In this document: piece after piece, positions 1 to 7,723 of the stretch | Layout of the letters: every line of letters starts with the position of its first letter | Position numbering within the stretch: the stretch's first letter is position 1 | Assembly: GCA_963704535.1 (NCBI GenBank) | Contig: OY969916.1 | Coordinates: 7,564,001 to 7,628,000, forward strand | Direction of reading: 5' to 3' | Length of the DNA stretch: 64,000 nucleotides | Source of the DNA: G963704535 sp963704535 | GTDB taxonomy: Bacteria > Chloroflexota > Chloroflexia > Chloroflexales > Roseiflexaceae | Notes under the pieces: generated by a model | Seen by the model: the letters and a program-made list of their open reading frames with translations, nothing else | The model's database searches: none | Told to the model about the DNA's origin: nothing | Program-made: the position numbers and the translations under genes

Positions 1-234
1 GGCAGCTTTGAAGGGGCGCGGCTCTCGGCGCCGCCGGGCGATCGGGCGCTGCTACTCGCCTATGGCGATAGCCCGCAGGCCGACCGGGAGGCCGCCCGCC
101 GAGCGCTTGGCGCCGACGCAGCGCTGCTGGGCGTGGGACCACCCTCGCCCGCTGGCCAGCCGGAGTTCGTGGTCTACGGGCGCGGCCCCGAAGCGCCGCA
201 GGTGGTCGCGCGGGTGCTCGCGGCATGGCGGTAG
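1..234 (+). CDS. C-terminal fragment of unrecognised protein
   Basis: An open frame enters from the left edge in frame 1 and stops at TAG 232-234, giving 77 residues of a C-terminus. It is rich in Ala, Arg and Pro and contains the stretch ALLLAYGDSPQADREAARRAL. No family was recognised and no catalytic motif is visible. Base composition matches the surrounding housekeeping genes, so it is probably native. The real start lies outside the window. Confidence 0.5.
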   Translation, partial: GSFEGARLSAPPGDRALLLAYGDSPQADREAARRALGADAALLGVGPPSPAGQPEFVVYGRGPEAPQVVARVLAAWR

Positions 235-306
235 GGTTGCTCCCTCAGTCTTTCCCTATTTGATTGAGCTGGTACCTGTCATTTGCTCCGAAAGTATAAG
301 ACGACA

Positions 307-690
307 ATGAAGCTTCGACCCAACTATCTTGTCATTGCAGCCGCCCTCTTCGTCGTGGAGGTAGCCATCGCACGCGGATATATTCCAGGTGCGTTCGTGC
401 GCAACAGTGTCGGAGATATGCTAGTTATTCCCTTGCTGTATTTCCTCCTTCGCGGAGTGACCAAATCGACTCCTTTGATAGCTTTGGTTATCGGCTTGGC
501 CGCAGGTCTCACCGCCGAGGTACTCCAGTATTTGCATCTGGCCGATCTGCTCGGCTTCAAGAAAGGCAGCCTGCCCTATATCGTCCTTGGCAATACCTTC
601 AGTAGCTCAGACCTGCTGATGTATGGCATTGGTGGTGTTCTGGCGGCATGGCTTGATGTAAGTTTGCTCCAAAAGGGAAATAACACCTGA
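307..690 (+). CDS. DUF2809-family small integral membrane protein
   Basis: This 127-residue protein is almost entirely hydrophobic, with about four membrane-spanning segments (near residues 5-22, 38-52, 58-75 and 105-120). The layout and the motif GLTAEVLQYLH resemble the DUF2809 family of small bacterial membrane proteins of unknown role. A TTG at 283 is in frame, but the ATG at 307 (MKLRPNYLVI) gives the usual short charged N-terminus and is preferred. It stands alone: the gene fragment upstream ends 72 bp earlier and a MITE relic follows. Composition is slightly less GC-rich than its neighbours. Function unknown. Confidence 0.6.
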   Translation: MKLRPNYLVIAAALFVVEVAIARGYIPGAFVRNSVGDMLVIPLLYFLLRGVTKSTPLIALVIGLAAGLTAEVLQYLHLADLLGFKKGSLPYIVLGNTFSSSDLLMYGIGGVLAAWLDVSLLQKGNNT

Positions 691-775
691 GAGGCTGTCT
701 GAAAAGGGGAGTTTGAGGGGGGCTGCCCCTCAGTCTCCCCCCCACCCACAGTGTAAAGTGGAATGGCGCCTTCCG
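689..775. repeat. MITE-like repeat copy, degenerate
   Basis: It starts GAGAGGCTGTCTGAAAAGG and continues with the G-run/C-run hairpin core (TTGAGGGG...CCCCTCA) shared with the complete element at 5948-6049. The right terminal repeat is missing. Confidence 0.6.
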
Positions 776-790
776 AAACCTTCTAAGGCT

Positions 791-1630
791 TTATTGGATA
801 ACAGTCTCGAAGCAACGCGAAATATGGGCGACGGTGGAAACACAGCGAACCGCCAGCCCATCCTGGAACTGGATGTCGGTCGCGACCTCGATCCCGTCGT
901 ACTCGCCGAGCCGGATCGTATAAGGTTGCTCGATCCGTGAGCCAAAGCCGCGCAGAGTTTTGAGCGCCGGGTCGGAGACGGCGAAGCCGCTCGGCAGCGC
1001 CTCGCTGGCCACCTGCTGGCCGCGCGCCATATGAATCGCGCTGTCGACCGCCTGGGCCGCCGCCATCACGCTTTCGCGCCTCGGCCCGCCGCCGCTCGCA
1101 GCGTAGCCGAGTGCCGCGCCGGCGATCAGCACCAGCGCCCACCCCAGCACACTGGCCCGGCGGCCGCTCTGGAACATCCGCCCGACGCCGCTCAACACCA
1201 GTCGCTCGATGCCACTTCCGATCAGCCCGCCCAGGAAGGAGAGCAGCGCGCCCAGGATAATGCCCACCGGCAGGTAGTACAGGATGAACTCGCTCCACTC
1301 GCTGCTCGTCCTGTTCGCCGTCGTCACAACATAAGCAGAGAGCGTCAGGACGAGCATGGTCGCGGCTGCGCCGAGCAAAAGGGCTAACTCCAGGCGATCC
1401 CAGAACCGCGCCACCAGGTACCCGCCCACGGTGGCGCCGATGACGCTGATCGCGGCGGCCTGGATGACGGCGTCGATGTTCAGGCTGAAGCTCGCCGTGT
1501 TGATCGGCACGCTGCGGAGCACGAAGAAGGGATACACGAATCCGTACCAGCCCAGCATCATGCCCAGCGCAAGCCCAAATAGTGTGCCGGCGATCCGCAG
1601 CCTGCGCTGTAGCCAAGGTGTCACATTCAC
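791..1630 (-). CDS. multi-pass membrane protein of unknown function
   Basis: The protein has 279 residues. The GTG start at 1630 is preferred because GGAGG sits five bases upstream; the same open frame extends a further 82 codons to an ATG at 1876, but that part lies over homoserine dehydrogenase and has the Arg-rich look of a shadow frame. There are about five hydrophobic segments in the first 190 residues, with a C-terminal soluble part of about 90 residues (QVASEALPSGF onwards). No domain family was recognised. The start lies 18 bp downstream of the hom stop, so the two are probably co-transcribed. Confidence 0.6.
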   Translation of the reverse strand: MNVTPWLQRRLRIAGTLFGLALGMMLGWYGFVYPFFVLRSVPINTASFSLNIDAVIQAAAISVIGATVGGYLVARFWDRLELALLLGAAATMLVLTLSAYVVTTANRTSSEWSEFILYYLPVGIILGALLSFLGGLIGSGIERLVLSGVGRMFQSGRRASVLGWALVLIAGAALGYAASGGGPRRESVMAAAQAVDSAIHMARGQQVASEALPSGFAVSDPALKTLRGFGSRIEQPYTIRLGEYDGIEVATDIQFQDGLAVRCVSTVAHISRCFETVIQ

Positions 1631-1647
1631 GGCAACCTCCGCAGTGA

Positions 1648-2703
1648 TCAAGATAGCGCGCTGCGCCTGTAGGCGCGGTGCAACGCCAGAATATCCGACA
1701 GAATCGCGAACCCGGTCGCGGTGCCTCCGGCGCCGGGTCCAATCAGCGTCACGTCGCCAAGCAGGTCGGTGGAGAAGGTGATCGCATTGGTCGCCCCGCC
1801 GACGCCGGCAAGTGGGTGGCCGGCGGGCAGGCGAGTCGGCCGGACGCTGGCGCGGACGTGACCGCCGTCGCGCCACACGCGCGCCAGCAACTTCCAGCGC
1901 TCGCCGGCCGCCTGGGCGGCGGCGATCATCTCGCGCGTCAGCCCGGTGATGCCCTCGCGCTCGACATCTTCGGGGCGCAGTCGCGCGGCCATCAAGACAT
2001 TCGCCAGGATGACCGCCTTGCCGGCTGCATCATGGCCCTCCACGTCGCCGGCCGGGTCGGCCTCGGCGTAGCCAAGGCGCTGGGCCTCGGCCAGCGCCTC
2101 GGCGTAGGCCATGCCGCGCTCCATCTGCGTCAAGATATAGTTGGTCGTGCCGTTCACGATGCCGTGGATCTCGGTCAGCTCGCAGCCGGCCAGATCATTC
2201 CAGCCGAGCCGCAGCGCCGGCGTCCCGGCCATGACCGTACCCTCGATCCCAAGGTAGACGCCCGCCTCGGCAGCCCGGCGGCGCAGCTCGGCGAAGCGCA
2301 GAGCGATCGGCCCCTTGTTAGCGGTGATCACATGCATGCCCCGCGCGATCGCCGCCTCGATGTGGCTGGTCGCCGGCTCGCCGGTCGCCAAGTCGGTCGG
2401 GCTCAGCTCGATCAGCACGTCGGCCTGCGCTTGGGCAATCGTCTGCAATGGGTCCCAGCCACTCTGGCCCGGCAGGTCACGCAGGTGGCCGGCTTGCGCG
2501 ACCGCTTGCAGCAGCGCGGCCGGATCGAGCCCGGTTGGGTCATAAAGATTGCCGCGCCCGCGCGTACAGACGGCGACAATCCGCGTCGTGACGCCGTAGC
2601 GGCCTGCCAGCCACTCACCGCGGTCGCGTAGGATCTGTGCAAGCCCCTGTCCCACCGACCCAAACCCGATCAGCGCCAGGCGGTAGGTGGTCGTGTCGGT
2701 CAT
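1648..2703 (-). CDS. hom: homoserine dehydrogenase
   Basis: Homoserine dehydrogenase reduces aspartate semialdehyde to homoserine with NAD(P)H, feeding threonine and methionine synthesis in the cytoplasm. The 351-residue protein shows the N-terminal Rossmann motif LIGFGSVGQGLAQIL, the SPTDLATGEPATSHIEAA and THVITANKGPIA-like cofactor segment, and the catalytic-domain signature GTVMAGTP followed by GIVNGTTNYILTQM, then GDVEGHDAAGKAVILAN. It has no C-terminal ACT domain, so it is the short form. The ATG at 2703 follows a GAGGAG ribosome site. A relic of the MITE right end (CAGACAGTCTCT) lies just upstream. Confidence 0.92.
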   Translation of the reverse strand: MTDTTTYRLALIGFGSVGQGLAQILRDRGEWLAGRYGVTTRIVAVCTRGRGNLYDPTGLDPAALLQAVAQAGHLRDLPGQSGWDPLQTIAQAQADVLIELSPTDLATGEPATSHIEAAIARGMHVITANKGPIALRFAELRRRAAEAGVYLGIEGTVMAGTPALRLGWNDLAGCELTEIHGIVNGTTNYILTQMERGMAYAEALAEAQRLGYAEADPAGDVEGHDAAGKAVILANVLMAARLRPEDVEREGITGLTREMIAAAQAAGERWKLLARVWRDGGHVRASVRPTRLPAGHPLAGVGGATNAITFSTDLLGDVTLIGPGAGGTATGFAILSDILALHRAYRRSALS

Positions 2704-2844
2704 GGAACACTCCTCAGATCGCGAATATCACATCGGTCTTTTCAGACAGTCTCTGCAGTGCTGATCTAGCGATCGGCAATGGCACGTATAATAACAGATA
2801 CATTCTGTTTCAGAAACCTTTTTGCATCCGACGAAAGACCGATC

Positions 2845-3408
2845 ATGACCACGATTGAGTTGCCCTTCCCGCTTGGCCATGGCAGTGTGACGATGACGAC
2901 AGGTCGCGGGCGCGACGTTCGCATCCGCCATATCGCGCCCGCCGATGCCGCGCTGCTGGTGGATCTGTTCCACCAGCTCTCGGCCGAGACGCGCCGGCTA
3001 CGTTTCTTCGTGCCCCGATCCGACGTCCCCACTGAGGTGATCTGGCGTGAAGCCGAGCGGGACGCGAACATCAACCCACAGGTCGAGGTGGCGCTGATCG
3101 CGACCGTGTCGGAGGCAGAGCAGGAGTGCGCCGTGGGGGTCGCGCGCATGGTCCGTGACGCGGGCGATCCGGCGACCGCCGAGGTCGCGATCGTCGTGCG
3201 CGACGACTACCAAGGCGAAGGGCTGGGGGCAGTGCTGTTCGACCTGTTGGTCCAGGTGGCGTTGGTGCGTGGTCTCGGGCGACTCCGGGCCGTTTCGCTG
3301 GCCGAGAATATGGGCATGCGCCGGCTGATACGCAAAACCGGGCTACCCTTCAGCAGTGAGACGCGCTACGGCGAGACGACGACGACGATCGAGTTGAGCG
3401 ACGCGTGA
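2845..3408 (+). CDS. GNAT-family N-acetyltransferase
   Basis: The 187-residue protein (from ATG 2845) has a single GNAT acetyltransferase fold: an N-terminal segment VRIRHIAPADAALLVDLF, and the acetyl-CoA loop DDYQGEGLGAVLFDLL that matches the Q/R-x-x-G-x-G/A consensus. The MTTGRGRDVRIRHI opening and length resemble the acetyltransferase domain found in bacterial protein acetyltransferases of the Pat type, but no CoA-ligase or cNMP domain is fused. An in-frame start at 2779 exists; the ATG 2845 is preferred because the intervening residues are not GNAT-like and a TATAAT box lies at 2787-2792. Substrate unknown. Confidence 0.75.
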   Translation: MTTIELPFPLGHGSVTMTTGRGRDVRIRHIAPADAALLVDLFHQLSAETRRLRFFVPRSDVPTEVIWREAERDANINPQVEVALIATVSEAEQECAVGVARMVRDAGDPATAEVAIVVRDDYQGEGLGAVLFDLLVQVALVRGLGRLRAVSLAENMGMRRLIRKTGLPFSSETRYGETTTTIELSDA

Positions 3409-3425
3409 TCCCCACCAACGACAGC

Positions 3426-3447
3426 GGCCCTGGACTCATCCAGGGCC
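3426..3447 (+). terminator. hairpin after GNAT gene
   Basis: A perfect nine-base stem GGCCCTGGA/TCCAGGGCC with loop CTCA lies 18 bp past the stop. No T-run follows, so it may be a processing or weak termination hairpin. Confidence 0.4.
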
Positions 3448-3553
3448 TTGCAAGAATGCGCTTGAAGTTGGCTGTCAGTCAGGTTCCCGCCAGTCTGGGA
3501 TAGTAGCGACGTTTGAGTTGAACGCGCGACCGGGCTGAGTGCGATGATGCTGC

Positions 3554-3740
3554 GATGAGTGCGACGATGCTGCTAGGTTGTGTGCAAGAATGTGAGAAAT
3601 GTTGGCTGCGATGGGTGCGACGACGCTGCTGGGTTGTGTGCGAGAATGTGAGAAAATGCTGGCTGCGATGAGTGCGACGCTGCTGGGTTGTGTGCGAGAA
3701 TGTGAGAAAATGCTGGCTGCGATGGGTATAACGACATCCG
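3554..3740. repeat. tandem repeat, three units of 54-57 bp plus partial
   Basis: Units begin at 3554, 3610 and 3667 with GATGRGTGCGACG and a partial unit begins at 3721. Units are near identical and back to back with no spacers, so this is a minisatellite, not a CRISPR. No supported gene occupies 3409-4108; besides this repeat and the inverted-repeat element at 4034 nothing else is visible. Confidence 0.8.
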
Positions 3741-4033
3741 ATCGCGACTGGCGGGTCTGACAGCTTTTGGGAAGGGCCAGGTGTGAGGTGGTGTGATGTG
3801 TGGCCCGTTTGACATCCGTAGGATAGCATGGTTGCGGCAGCTTCTCAATCGCCCGTGGGTATCATTCACTGCCATCCAGAGGTACCATGGGCTCTGAGGG
3901 ACAAAGTACTACTGGTTTTTTACAATCTATTCATTATTGTCATACAAGCGCCGCTGGAGGTGGCTCGTACGGCGTGCTGACGCGATCGGGCCGCGACGGC
4001 GGGCGATGAATGAAATGCAACTTGACCGATGTT

Positions 4034-4127
4034 CTATAGCATTCCTATCAGGGTTGTAAAGTGGGAAGGGGTTTTTGTGGGGGCTTCCCCCACACTCCCC
4101 TTTACAACTCATTTAGGAACGCTATAG
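4034..4127. repeat. 94-bp inverted-repeat element, variant of the MITE family
   Basis: Ends are CTATAGCATTCCTATCAGGG and the inverse of CTATAGCGTTCCTAAATGAG, giving imperfect 28-bp terminal repeats around a GGGGG/CCCCC core that resembles the common MITE. The right end supplies the last codons and stop of the BtpA-family gene. Confidence 0.7.
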
Positions 4128-4975
4128 CCGCCCCCGCGCGCCGCTGCCACAAAGCGCCGGACGCGCTCGCGGTCGACCGGGTTCTCGCAGCGGCCGGCCT
4201 CCTTGATGCTGGAGCCGACGATCACGCCATCGGCCACATCCATGAAGGCGCCGATGTTGAGCTGGTTGGCGCCGCTACCGATCAGCAGGGGCCGGTCGCC
4301 GGCGAGGGCCTTGGCCTCGCGCACCTTGCCCAGGTCGGGCGCGTCGCCGGTCATCCGCCCGGAGACGATCAGGGCATCGGCGCCGAAGAAGCGTGTCCAC
4401 TCGATGTGGGTCGCCAAGTCGATGCCGGGGAAGCGCACCGAGTGCTTCTTGTCGACATCGGCGAACAACTTGATCTGCTCGGCGTGCAGCTCTTTGCGCC
4501 GGCGCATCAGGTCGGCGGCGCAGCCCTCGTCCCACTCGCCGGCGTCCCACACGCCCGCGCCGGTGAACATGCACACGCGGATGAAGCTGGCCCCAGCCGC
4601 CAGCGCGATGCCCAGGAGCGCCACGCCGCCGTTGTGGACCAGGTTGATCCCCAGCGGCAGGTCGACGGCGTCCTTGACGGCGCGGGCGACGACGGCGTGG
4701 GCGGCGATACTCTCCGGCTGGATGTCCGGCCCGGCGCGGAAGGGGATATCCCACATGTTCTCGACGATCAGCCCGTCAACGCCGCCCTCGGCGAGAGCAT
4801 GGGCGTCGCGCAGCGCGTGGTCGATGATCGGAGCCATGCCGTAGCCGGTGTAGCCGGGGGCGCCGGGCAGCGGCCAGCAGTGGACCATGCCGATCACCGG
4901 CTTCGGGGTGCGGAAGATCGCTAGCAGATCGGCGATCTGGAGCGAGTCGAGGTGCGCTTTCCAAAGCGGGGTCAT
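4109..4975 (-). CDS. BtpA/SgcQ-family protein
   Basis: The 288-residue protein is a TIM-barrel-like BtpA/SgcQ family member. BtpA affects photosystem I accumulation in cyanobacteria; SgcQ-type relatives in other bacteria have no proven activity. Diagnostic blocks seen are PVIGMVHCWPLPGAPGY near residue 26, GVDGLIVENMWDIPF, GINLVHNGG, ASFIRVCMFTGAGVWDAGEW and the C-terminal LLIGSGAN and VIVGSSIKEAG. Length fits the family. The start ATG 4975 follows a GGAG-type site. The final residues GYSVPK and the TGA stop come from the inverted-repeat element at 4034-4127, so the native C-terminus may have been replaced. Confidence 0.85.
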   Translation of the reverse strand: MTPLWKAHLDSLQIADLLAIFRTPKPVIGMVHCWPLPGAPGYTGYGMAPIIDHALRDAHALAEGGVDGLIVENMWDIPFRAGPDIQPESIAAHAVVARAVKDAVDLPLGINLVHNGGVALLGIALAAGASFIRVCMFTGAGVWDAGEWDEGCAADLMRRRKELHAEQIKLFADVDKKHSVRFPGIDLATHIEWTRFFGADALIVSGRMTGDAPDLGKVREAKALAGDRPLLIGSGANQLNIGAFMDVADGVIVGSSIKEAGRCENPVDRERVRRFVAAARGGGYSVPK

Positions 4976-5024
4976 GGTCTCCGGCTCCTTTCTCCAAGGA
5001 TATTGTCTCGCATACGATCCGTGG

Positions 5025-5090
5025 TGGGAATGGGATTCTTAAGGGACGCCCCCCTCAAACTCCCCCTTTCAAACAGTCTCATGATACCCA
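5025..5090. repeat. MITE-like repeat copy, right part
   Basis: Contains GTGGTGGGAATGGG, the G/C hairpin core and the right end CAAACAGTCTC. The left terminal repeat is absent. Confidence 0.6.
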
Positions 5091-5275
5091 AAAGCGACGC
5101 TCGGCACAAGCGCAATGTCGGGCGCCCACGCGGTTGATCCGCTGGTAATGGGAGCGTAATAGCGCCCGGCTATACTATGGTCAGCCGAAGGGATTCTAAG
5201 ATGGTCATTTGCCCCAAACCTTCGGCTCAGACACGGATGTGTGATCAGGAGGTCCGGCGATGAGCACTCGACGTA

Positions 5276-5473
5276 TTGAGTCGTTTTTTGCTCCGATTAG
5301 TGGCATATGAAGGCGACGATATGGACCCCGATCACTGGCGGGGCCGTATTCAACACGTCGGGAGCGGATGCGAGTGCCAGTTCGACCAACTCCAGCAGAT
5401 CATCGAGTTTATCCGCGCGCAGGTCACCGGCGAGCCAGATGCGGGAGCGGTGTCGCAGCAGTTCCATTCTTGA
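5276..5473 (+). CDS. small conserved hypothetical protein
   Basis: The 65-residue frame starts with TTG at 5276 (MSRFLLRLVAYEGDD) and contains DPDHWRGRIQHVGSG and QLQQIIEFIRAQ, a pattern I associate with small uncharacterised Chloroflexota proteins. The best ribosome site (AGGAGG at 5247-5252) does not serve this start: it sits seven bases before an ATG at 5260 that opens a 16-codon frame in another phase and ends at TGA within this gene. Either that short frame is a leader peptide coupled to the gene, or one base has changed near the start. The tail abuts a degraded MITE copy (5461-5555). Function unknown. Confidence 0.45.
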   Translation: MSRFLLRLVAYEGDDMDPDHWRGRIQHVGSGCECQFDQLQQIIEFIRAQVTGEPDAGAVSQQFHS

Positions 5474-5555
5474 AAAAGGAGAGTTTGAAGAGCTGTCCTC
5501 AAGATCCTTTCCAGCACAGATTACGAGCGCTACACCAACCTTTTCAGACAGTTCC
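5461..5555. repeat. MITE-like repeat copy, degraded
   Basis: The order CTTGAAAAAGGAGAGTTTGA, TCCTCAAG and CTTTTCAGACAGTTCCT follows the MITE layout with many substitutions. Confidence 0.45.
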
Positions 5556-5576
5556 TGACGCAAGCCAGCGCATAAT

Positions 5577-5609
5577 AAAACGGATCGGCGTGATCGCCGA
5601 TCCGTTTTT
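5577..5609 (-). terminator. intrinsic terminator after rpmE (bidirectional)
   Basis: A ten-base stem CGGATCGGCG/CGCCGATCCG with loop TGAT is flanked by AAAA on one side and TTTTT on the other. It lies 23 bp past the rpmE stop and could stop transcription from both directions. Confidence 0.75.
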
Positions 5610-5631
5610 GTTTCATCAACCAGCGCAGCCG

Positions 5632-5934
5632 CTACGCCTCGTCGCCGTAGATCTCCTTGAGCAGGCTGGGCTTCTTGGGCGCTGGCTTGTTCTTCTCCTC
5701 GCGGCGGCGGGCAGCCTCGGCTTGCTGGGTCTGGCTGGTTTGCAGGCGGCGCATGAAGCGATCGACCTGGCCGGCGGTATCGACGATGCGCTGCTCGCCG
5801 GTGTAGAACGGGTGGCAGCGCGAGCAGATATCCACGCGCAGGCCCTGCCGGGTCGATAGAGTTGGCCACGCAGTCCCGCAGGTGCTGCATGTAATCGTCG
5901 TATCGAATGTTTTCGGATGAATATTCTGCTTCAT
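5632..5934 (-). CDS. rpmE: 50S ribosomal protein L31
   Basis: L31 of the large ribosomal subunit. The 100-residue protein opens MKQNIHPKTFDTTITC and carries the zinc-ribbon cysteines C16, C19, C37 and C40 (CSTC and CSRC), so it is the zinc-binding (C+) type. The usual L31 core of about 70 residues (HPFYTGEQRIVDTAGQVDRF) is followed by a charged Ala/Lys/Glu-rich extension of about 30 residues ending KEIYGDEA. The gene reads in the same direction as rpmA and rplU upstream, separated from rpmA by a complete MITE. A strong terminator follows at 5577-5609. Confidence 0.95.
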   Translation of the reverse strand: MKQNIHPKTFDTTITCSTCGTAWPTLSTRQGLRVDICSRCHPFYTGEQRIVDTAGQVDRFMRRLQTSQTQQAEAARRREEKNKPAPKKPSLLKEIYGDEA

Positions 5935-5947
5935 TATCGTTCTCCTA

Positions 5948-6049
5948 AGAGACTGTCTGAATAAGGTTGATTTGTCGCCGAAGCTTCGTGGTGGAAAGGG
6001 GGTTCTTGAGGGGGCAACCCCCTCAAACTCCCCCTTTCAGACAGTCTCT
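5948..6049. mobile_element. complete 102-bp MITE-like element (type copy)
   Basis: Perfect 14-bp terminal inverted repeats AGAGACTGTCTGAA (5948-5961) and TTCAGACAGTCTCT (6036-6049) enclose a GC-rich hairpin GAGGGGG/CCCCCTC. No coding capacity. The last two bases overlap the rpmA stop codon. Used here as the reference for the other copies in the window. Confidence 0.8.
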
Positions 6050-6335
6050 AAGCTGTGTCGCTCACGGCAGCGGCGGGCGCTTGCTCGGCGTAGACGCTCA
6101 CCTGCTTCTGCGTGCGGGAGTAGGGCTCGAACTTGACGTAGCCTTCGATCATCGCGTAGATCGTGTGGTCGCGCCCCAAGCCGACATTATCACCAGGCTT
6201 AATCTTCGTGCCGCGTTGGCGCACGATGATCACCCCAGGCTGAACACGTTCGCCGCCATAGCGCTTCACGCCCAGCATCTTTGGTTTGCTGTCGCGGCCG
6301 TTGCGCGAGCTTCCAACGCCTTTTTTATGCGCCAT
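6048..6335 (-). CDS. rpmA: 50S ribosomal protein L27
   Basis: L27 of the large subunit, which reaches towards the peptidyl-transferase centre. The 95-residue protein begins MAHKKGVGSSRNGRDS, so there is no cleavable N-terminal leader of the Firmicutes kind, and contains LGVKRYGGERVQPGVIIVR and GDNVGLGRDHTIYA, the family core. The C-terminal tail EQAPAAAVSDTA is a short unstructured extension. It lies 51 bp downstream of rplU, the usual rplU-rpmA order, and is surely in the same transcript. Confidence 0.96.
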   Translation of the reverse strand: MAHKKGVGSSRNGRDSKPKMLGVKRYGGERVQPGVIIVRQRGTKIKPGDNVGLGRDHTIYAMIEGYVKFEPYSRTQKQVSVYAEQAPAAAVSDTA

Positions 6336-6386
6336 TTGACCCTCCCGTTGCCGGCTATCAAAACGCGAATGGATGTAGCCGGCCGC

Positions 6387-6728
6387 TTACTCTGCTGATT
6401 CGTGCTGCTCGTCACTCTGACCGACGATCTTGCTGATCGTGATCTCGGTATACTTCTGGCGGTGGCCGGTGCGGCGGCGATAGCGCTTCTTGTTCTTGTA
6501 CTTGAAGACGACGATCTTTTTGCCCTTGGACAGGCCCCTGACTTGCGCGAGGACCTTCGCCCCCGCGACCAGCGGCGAGCCAACCAGGGTCTGCTCGCCT
6601 CCGCTGACCAGCAGGACCTCGTCAAGCTCCACCTGACTACCCGGCTCGGCATCAAGCAGCGCGACCTTCAGGACCTGCCCCTCTTCGACGCGGTATTGCA
6701 TCCCGCGATCCCGGATAATTGCGTACAC
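6387..6728 (-). CDS. rplU: 50S ribosomal protein L21
   Basis: L21 of the large subunit, binding 23S rRNA. From the GTG start at 6728 the protein is 113 residues (MYAIIRDRGMQYRVEEGQ) and carries the signature KGKKIVVFKYKNKKRYRRRTGHRQKYTEI. A GAGGAG site lies seven bases before the GTG; an upstream in-frame TTG overlaps that site and is unlikely. The C-terminal SDEQHESAE is acidic. The 5' untranslated region holds a nine-base hairpin followed by TTTT (6798-6820), a candidate attenuator for the rplU-rpmA-rpmE group. Confidence 0.95.
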   Translation of the reverse strand: MYAIIRDRGMQYRVEEGQVLKVALLDAEPGSQVELDEVLLVSGGEQTLVGSPLVAGAKVLAQVRGLSKGKKIVVFKYKNKKRYRRRTGHRQKYTEITISKIVGQSDEQHESAE

Positions 6729-6797
6729 GACGCGACTCCTCAATCAGCTAGGGTGTGAGCCAGGGGTGCCTTGGCATGTTCCTGATCTCACACGAAA

Positions 6798-6820
6798 AGA
6801 GAGTGGTTCCGCCACTCTCT
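6798..6820 (-). promoter_or_regulatory. hairpin in rplU leader, possible attenuator
   Basis: Reading the minus strand, AGAGAGTGG/CCACTCTCT with a five-base loop is followed by TTTTC. It lies about 70 bp upstream of the rplU start, so it could act as a leader terminator controlling ribosomal-protein expression. Confidence 0.4.
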
Positions 6821-6898
6821 GATTGGAGTGTTCTCCATTTGCACTGCGCGTGATTATAACAAAGCGGCTGGGCCCTGTCAAATGAGCAGAGTGGATAG

Positions 6899-6944
6899 GG
6901 GAGCGGATAAGCGGATAACTCAATGTATCCGCTTATCCGCTCCC
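6899..6944 (-). terminator. perfect 19-bp hairpin after cNMP-binding gene
   Basis: Arms 6899-6917 and 6926-6944 are exactly complementary (built from two units of GCGGATA) with an eight-base loop, 12 bp past the stop of the cNMP-binding gene. There is no T-run; it may be one of the heptamer-repeat hairpins used as a terminator or mRNA stabiliser. Confidence 0.5.
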
Positions 6945-6956
6945 TTATCCGCTCCC

Positions 6957-7481
6957 TTATCCACTCGAATAGAGCCGCATGTCCTGGAGGCGCAGCCGCA
7001 GGGCCAGCGCGCCGGCCAGGTTACGCATCAGCCGGTAGCCGATCGCCGTATCGGCTTCGCAGAGCGCGAGCAGATGGATGCGGTCGAAGGCCATCAGCTT
7101 GACGTCGTGCGGCCCGGCGCGGAGTTGTGCCGAGCGGACGCCACCGTCGAGCAGGGCCAGCTCGCCGCATGTCTGGCCGGCTTGCAGCGTCGCGATCTTG
7201 CGCGACTCGCTGGTATCATCGCCGATCGAGGAGGGGTCAAGCCAGACCTCAACCGCGCCGGTCTCGATAATGTACACCTCGTCGCTGCGCTCGTGCTCAT
7301 CACAGATCAGGGCGCCCGAGTCATAGGTGCGTACCTGGCCGATCGATGCCAGCCGCGCCATCTGATCGGGCGAGAGGCCGTCGGCCAGCTCAGAGTCGCG
7401 CAGCAGCTGACTCGCGAACTCGACAAACGCCGGGTCCTGGCTCAATGCGGCCGGATTAGGAATGATCTGGTCGTGTGTCAT
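6957..7481 (-). CDS. cyclic-nucleotide-binding domain protein
   Basis: This 174-residue soluble protein is a single cNMP-binding (CAP-ED) domain, residues about 38-160. Seen are YDSGALICDEHERSDEVYII, the glycines of ETGAVEVW, and the phosphate-binding cassette CGELALLDGGVRSAQLRA with its Arg and Ala. No helix-turn-helix follows the domain, so it is not a CRP-type transcription factor by itself and more likely a signalling or regulatory subunit. It is monocistronic between the rplU leader and the HisRS-like gene; a TATACT box lies upstream on the minus strand near 7554-7559. Confidence 0.8.
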   Translation of the reverse strand: MTHDQIIPNPAALSQDPAFVEFASQLLRDSELADGLSPDQMARLASIGQVRTYDSGALICDEHERSDEVYIIETGAVEVWLDPSSIGDDTSESRKIATLQAGQTCGELALLDGGVRSAQLRAGPHDVKLMAFDRIHLLALCEADTAIGYRLMRNLAGALALRLRLQDMRLYSSG

Positions 7482-7656
7482 ACCGATTCCGTGCCCCCAT
7501 CACGATTATCGTGAGTTGTGGTGCGTCCATATTATTGTGGGTTTGTTTCGCTAAGTATAACACACTCTGTTGGCATCTTCCGTCGTAGGCGCGCGCTCGC
7601 GCTAGCTTGTGGCCCATGGCCTGATCGAGTACAATAGGCGTTGTCACCGCAGCCTA

Positions 7657-7715
7657 GATACTGTCTGAAAAGGGGAGTTTGAGGGGAAGCCCCTCAAGAC
7701 CCTTGATCTCTCATT
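7657..7715. repeat. MITE-like repeat copy, left part
   Basis: ACTGTCTGAAAAGGGGAG followed by the G/C hairpin core; the right end has been lost next to the HisRS-like start. Confidence 0.6.
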
Positions 7716-7723
7716 CAAAAAAC

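Noticed and set aside
3554..3740. Possible CRISPR array
   Set aside because: Units are contiguous without unique spacers, longer than CRISPR repeats, and no cas gene is near.
4061..4924. Long plus-strand open frame opposite the BtpA-family gene
   Set aside because: It is the antisense shadow of a well-supported gene, with no domain and no ribosome site; high GC produces such frames.
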